Origin: Acidobacteriota bacterium
GTDB taxonomy: Bacteria; Acidobacteriota; Thermoanaerobaculia; Multivoradales; J023
Direction: 5' to 3'
Assembly: GCA_029263395.1 (NCBI GenBank)
Contig: JAJCXO010000170.1
Coordinates: forward strand, 1-64,000
Length of the DNA stretch: 64,000 bases
Position 1 is the stretch's first letter. Every line of letters begins with the position of its first letter. A program made the translations under genes and the position numbers. This document shows positions 60,305 to 64,000 of the stretch, one piece after another. Below the pieces are notes generated by a model. The model did not search any database. It worked only from the letters and a program-made list of their open reading frames with translations, and was not told where the DNA came from.

Positions 60305-63300
60305 ATGACCGACGCATTTTTCGATAGGCCCATCCTGAACTCGCCTTACGAAATTCCACGCCGTCATTGGGAACTCGACGAGGACGGACAGCCGACTCAC
60401 CGGATTCTTGATTCGAGACGGCCGGCGCGGTTCATTAGTCCGATCCCCAAGCCGAAGAAGCGTCGTCGAGATCAGCAGGTTGAGATTGCTTTCGAGGACG
60501 CTCACGGGCTGTCGACCGAGGATCAGCGATATGACCCGACACCCACCATTGAGCAGTTGCGAGGCTATCTGGCCGGCTGGCGCTCGCTAAGCAATCCGCG
60601 TGACTGGGCCGTTACTCCTGAAACGGCTCGATTGCTCCAGCACTGGCGTACGCACAACTTTCAGACTATCCGGCCGTTCTTCTGCCAATTGGAAGCTGTA
60701 GAGACAGCGATTTGGCTGACCGAAGTTGCACCCCGTCGGGCACGGGCCCTCCTTGAGCGTCTGGAAGCGGCCAACGAACAGGCAAATCCTGGGCTGCCAA
60801 GGCTCGCTCTCAAGTTGGCAACGGGTGCCGGCAAGACCATGGTCATGGCGATGCTCATCGCCTGGCAGACGATCAACGCAGTCCGCCGCCCGAGAAGCCA
60901 GAAATTCACACGCGGTTTCCTCGCCATCGCGCCGGGATTGACGATTCGCGACCGCTTGCGCGTTCTTCAGCCGAACGATCCAGATAGCTACTACCGGACA
61001 CGTGAGTTGGTACCGAGCGATTTGCTCGGTGACCTCGGGCGCGCCAAGATCGTCATTACGAACTACCACGCATTCAAACAACGCGAGAAACTTCGTCTTT
61101 CGAGGGGCAATCGGGCGTTGCTCCAAGGGCGTGGCCCAGCGATTCAGACACTCGAATCTGAAGGCGAGATGCTTCAACGTGTGATGCCCGAGCTGATGGG
61201 CATCAAGGGCATCCTTGTCCTTAACGACGAAGCCCATCATTGCTATCGTGATAAGCCCGGTGATGACGAAGAGCGGCAGCTCGTTGGGGATGACCGCAAG
61301 GAGGCCCAGAAGAATCAAGAAGCTGCCAGGCTGTGGATTTCTGGGATTGAAGCGGCAACCCGCAAGCTTGGTGTTTGCCGGGTCTTTGACCTGTCCGCGA
61401 CACCATTTTTTTTACGAGGATCCGGATACGCTGAAGGAACACTCTTCCCTTGGACGATGAGTGACTTCTCGCTCATGGACGCGATCGAGTGTGGCATCGT
61501 CAAGCTGCCGCGCGTACCGATCGCCGACAACATCCCAGGCGAGGACATGCCCACCTTTCGCGAGTTGTGGAAACACATCCGAAAGAAGATGCCCAAGAAG
61601 GGCCGAAGCAAGGCTGGCACACTTGATCCCTTAAAGATCCCGGTCGAGCTTCAAACTGCGCTGGAAGCGCTCTACGGGCATTATGAGAAGACTTTCGACC
61701 TCTGGGCTGATGCGGAGATCGATGTGCCGCCTTGCTTCATCGTCGTGTGTAATAACACGTCAACATCAAAGCTGGTTTATGACTATATCGCCGGCTTTGA
61801 ACGACGGGACACCGATGACGCGACGCATCTCACCAACGGCCGTCTCAGACTGTTCAGGAACTACGACGAACACGGGAATCCCTTGGCACGCCCGAGGACC
61901 CTCCTGATCGACAGTGAGCAGCTCGAATCCGGTGACGCTCTCGATCGCAATTTCAGGAAGATGGCTGCGAGCGAGATCGAACGGTTCCGGCGCGGAATCA
62001 TCGAGCGAACCGGAGACAGGCAACAAGCCGAAGATTTGACGGATCAGGATCTCCTGCGTGAAGTGATGAATACCGTCGGGAGGAAGGGCCGGCTCGGCGA
62101 GTCAATTCGTTGTGTCGTGTCTGTCTCGATGCTCACAGAAGGCTGGGACACCAACACTGTGACGCATGTCTTGGGTGTCCGTGCCTTCGGAACCCAGCTT
62201 CTCTGCGAGCAGGTGATCGGCCGGGCGCTCCGGCGTCAGTCGTACGATCTCGGAGAGGATGGCCTCTTCCCCGTGGAATATGCAGATGTGCTCGGCATTC
62301 CCTTCGATTTCACGGCCGAGCCCGTGGTGGCGCCGCCACAACCCCCGCGCGAAACAGTATTGGTGCGCGCGGTCTCGCCCGACCGAGACGACTGCGAAAT
62401 CCGGTTCCCGAGAGTCGAAGGGTATCGCGTCGAATTGCCCGAAGAGCGGCTGGCAGCGAAGTTCACGGGCGACTCGACCTGGGTTCTGACGCCAGACGTG
62501 GTCGGCCCGACGGTGACTCGCAACGCCGGAATTCTCGGTGAAGCCGTTGACCTGAGCCTCGTCCATACTAACGAGCTGCGGCGCTCGACCCTACTCTTTC
62601 ACTTGACGCATCGGCTCTTGGTGACGCATTGGCGCGATCCCGACGGAGAGCCCAAGCTGTTCCTCTTCGGCCAGCTCAAGAGCATTGCGCGTCAATGGCT
62701 CGACAAACATCTCGAATGTCAGGGCGGTACCTATCCTGCGCAGTTGATGTATCAGGAACTGGCCGATATTGCCTGTGAGCGCATCACACGTGGCATCGTC
62801 GCTCGGTTCGTCGGTGAGAAGCCAGTCCAGGCGGTGCTCGACCCATACAATCCCGTTGGCTCGACGGCACACGTGCGGTTCTCGACCTCCAAACCGACGC
62901 GCTGGAAGACGGACGCACGTCGTTCACACGTGAATTGGGTGGTTTGTGACAGCGATTGGGAGGCCGAGTTCTGTCGAGTTGCCGAGTCACATTCTCAAGT
63001 CTTGGCGTACGTCAAGAATCAGGGCCTTGGCTTTGAAGTGCCGTATCGCGTTGGCGCTGAAGCGCGCCGGTATCTTCCCGACTTTATCGTGCTTGTGGAT
63101 GACGGCCGGGGACGCCATGATCCGCTGCAACTCATCGTTGAGATCAAGGGCTACCGCCGCGAGGATGCCAAGGAAAAGAAGGCGACGATGGACACCTATT
63201 GGGTGCCTGGCGTCAACCATCTCGGGCGCTATGGCCGATGGGCATTCGCGGAAATTACTGAGGTCTACCGCATCGAATCCGATTTCAAAGCGAAGGTCGA

Positions 63301-63376
63301 GAGCCTATTTCGCGAAATGATCGACACCACCACCGCGGCCGGCCCGTCGAGCACCGCGAGTGAGGATCCTAGCTGA
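60305..63376 (+). CDS. type III-like restriction endonuclease (helicase-nuclease)
   Basis: A 1023-residue protein. ATG 60305 with GAGGGA upstream is chosen; the longer frame adds only seven residues. It opens AFFDRPILNSPYEIPRRHWE, as in BPTD_3080-type restriction enzymes. Superfamily 2 helicase motifs: Walker A LATGAGKT (172-178), LVLNDEAHHCY (DEAH, near 308), SVSMLTEGWDTNTVTHV and QVIGRALRRQ (motif VI). The C-terminal PD-(D/E)xK nuclease shows RRYLPDFIVLV and LIVEIKGYR (near 960). The methyltransferase that follows overlaps it by one base. It looks intact, so the pair is a likely working restriction system. Confidence 0.9.
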   Translation: MTDAFFDRPILNSPYEIPRRHWELDEDGQPTHRILDSRRPARFISPIPKPKKRRRDQQVEIAFEDAHGLSTEDQRYDPTPTIEQLRGYLAGWRSLSNPRDWAVTPETARLLQHWRTHNFQTIRPFFCQLEAVETAIWLTEVAPRRARALLERLEAANEQANPGLPRLALKLATGAGKTMVMAMLIAWQTINAVRRPRSQKFTRGFLAIAPGLTIRDRLRVLQPNDPDSYYRTRELVPSDLLGDLGRAKIVITNYHAFKQREKLRLSRGNRALLQGRGPAIQTLESEGEMLQRVMPELMGIKGILVLNDEAHHCYRDKPGDDEERQLVGDDRKEAQKNQEAARLWISGIEAATRKLGVCRVFDLSATPFFLRGSGYAEGTLFPWTMSDFSLMDAIECGIVKLPRVPIADNIPGEDMPTFRELWKHIRKKMPKKGRSKAGTLDPLKIPVELQTALEALYGHYEKTFDLWADAEIDVPPCFIVVCNNTSTSKLVYDYIAGFERRDTDDATHLTNGRLRLFRNYDEHGNPLARPRTLLIDSEQLESGDALDRNFRKMAASEIERFRRGIIERTGDRQQAEDLTDQDLLREVMNTVGRKGRLGESIRCVVSVSMLTEGWDTNTVTHVLGVRAFGTQLLCEQVIGRALRRQSYDLGEDGLFPVEYADVLGIPFDFTAEPVVAPPQPPRETVLVRAVSPDRDDCEIRFPRVEGYRVELPEERLAAKFTGDSTWVLTPDVVGPTVTRNAGILGEAVDLSLVHTNELRRSTLLFHLTHRLLVTHWRDPDGEPKLFLFGQLKSIARQWLDKHLECQGGTYPAQLMYQELADIACERITRGIVARFVGEKPVQAVLDPYNPVGSTAHVRFSTSKPTRWKTDARRSHVNWVVCDSDWEAEFCRVAESHSQVLAYVKNQGLGFEVPYRVGAEARRYLPDFIVLVDDGRGRHDPLQLIVEIKGYRREDAKEKKATMDTYWVPGVNHLGRYGRWAFAEITEVYRIESDFKAKVESLFREMIDTTTAAGPSSTASEDPS

Positions 63377-64000
63377 TGGCAAAGAAACGCAAGAAGTCGC
63401 CCAAGCAGGTCGAGACGATCGTCCATGATGAGGCGAAGCGCACCAATATTCCGACGGCGGAGTTTCAGAGCTTCCTCGATGACGAGGCAAAGCATCCGAT
63501 CCAGGTCGCCTACGAGCGGCGCAATCCAGATCTCGATCCACAGTTGGTTTGGCGCGGTAAGGATCTACAAGATTGGTCGGATCTCGTGGCACCGGCCCCG
63601 CCGCTATTCATTCAGGAGAAGGTCCATCCCAAGGTCTTGATCGATGCTCTTCGAGCAAGGACCAGTCGGTCAGAGGCCGAGCAGTCGGGATTTCAGGCCG
63701 ACCTATTTGCCGACTTCAATGGCTTGCCGAACGCCGACGTCAAGACGGATTTCTACCAGCACGACGCCAACTGGACGAATCGGATGATCCTGGGAGACAG
63801 CCTCCAGGTTATGGCGTCACTTGCCGAGCGCGAAGGGTTGCGGGGCAAGGTTCAATGTATTTATTTTGACCCGCCGTATGGCATCAAGTTCAACTCCAAT
63901 TTTCAATGGTCGACGACCAGTAGAGATGTCAGGGACGGCAAGGCGGACCACATCACACGCGAACCTGAGCAGGTCAAAGCATTTAGGGATACCTGGCGGG
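63376..64000 (+). CDS. DNA methyltransferase of the same restriction system, partial
   Basis: The first 208 codons of a site-specific adenine methyltransferase. The ATG at 63376 shares its A with the stop of the endonuclease (TGATG), a common coupling. The start MAKKRKKSPKQVETIVHDEA and PTAEFQSFLDDEAKHPIQVA is lysine-rich, then WTNRMILGDSLQVMASLAE and VQCIYFDPPYGIKFNSN with the catalytic motif DPPY (near residue 165). It runs off the window; later motifs (FxGxG, target domain) are not visible. The order motif IV before I suggests a beta-type enzyme. Confidence 0.9.
   Translation, partial: MAKKRKKSPKQVETIVHDEAKRTNIPTAEFQSFLDDEAKHPIQVAYERRNPDLDPQLVWRGKDLQDWSDLVAPAPPLFIQEKVHPKVLIDALRARTSRSEAEQSGFQADLFADFNGLPNADVKTDFYQHDANWTNRMILGDSLQVMASLAEREGLRGKVQCIYFDPPYGIKFNSNFQWSTTSRDVRDGKADHITREPEQVKAFRDTWR

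Noticed and set aside
1-64000. tRNA, rRNA or tmRNA genes
   Set aside because: None was recognised by eye; a covariance search would be decisive.

Overview
This is GC-rich bacterial chromosome. Gene content fits an Acidobacteriota-type organism, perhaps near Thermoanaerobaculia: secreted amidohydrolase pairs, lipoproteins, LVIVD/Ig-like surface proteins, a TIR-STAND-WD40 giant and proteins ending in a DGFESGD-type tail. The taxon is an inference from gene style, because no rRNA or other marker lies in the window.

Region 1 (about 1-28 kb) is mostly ordinary chromosome. It opens with an assimilatory sulfur/sirohaem operon on the minus strand: cysH, precorrin-2 dehydrogenase/ferrochelatase and uroporphyrinogen-III methyltransferase, each joined by a 4-bp ATGA overlap. 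Next come a secreted alpha/beta hydrolase, an exported protein of unknown function and a 1486-residue TIR-STAND-WD40 protein. An acyl-CoA dehydrogenase follows, then a housekeeping run yicC-gmk-rpoZ-coaBC-UDG. After that lie a DUF2071 protein, a minus-strand operon of exported amidohydrolases with an amidase, a leuB-like/leuA-like/xer/lipoprotein run and two small exported proteins.

Region 2 (about 28-60 kb) is accessory. It carries a secreted 14-repeat WD40 protein, a multicopper oxidase, a TonB-like protein, three very large exported Ig-like/3D/LVIVD proteins, a sulfatase-like lipoprotein, a metzincin-like protease and a DinB protein. Intergenic DNA here is full of a dispersed repeat whose head contains GTGCCAGGCACACATCC and whose tail resembles GCCAGGCACCTAAACT. 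I found about 20 heads, tails or partial copies, all between 28.3 and 60.2 kb. They repeatedly lie exactly at the broken end of a truncated gene: a metallo-beta-lactamase fold fragment, an IPTL-CTERM tail, a serine recombinase, a tyrosine recombinase, a helicase-DUF1998 protein and a TPR protein. A group II intron 5' fragment also sits among them. This repeat system, and its link to gene breakage, is the most interesting signal in the window.

Region 3 (about 55.6-64 kb) looks like a defence island. It holds a 5'-truncated helicase/DUF1998 protein, a broken downstream gene, and an intact type III-like restriction endonuclease followed by a DNA methyltransferase that runs off the window. No tRNA, rRNA or CRISPR array was found.
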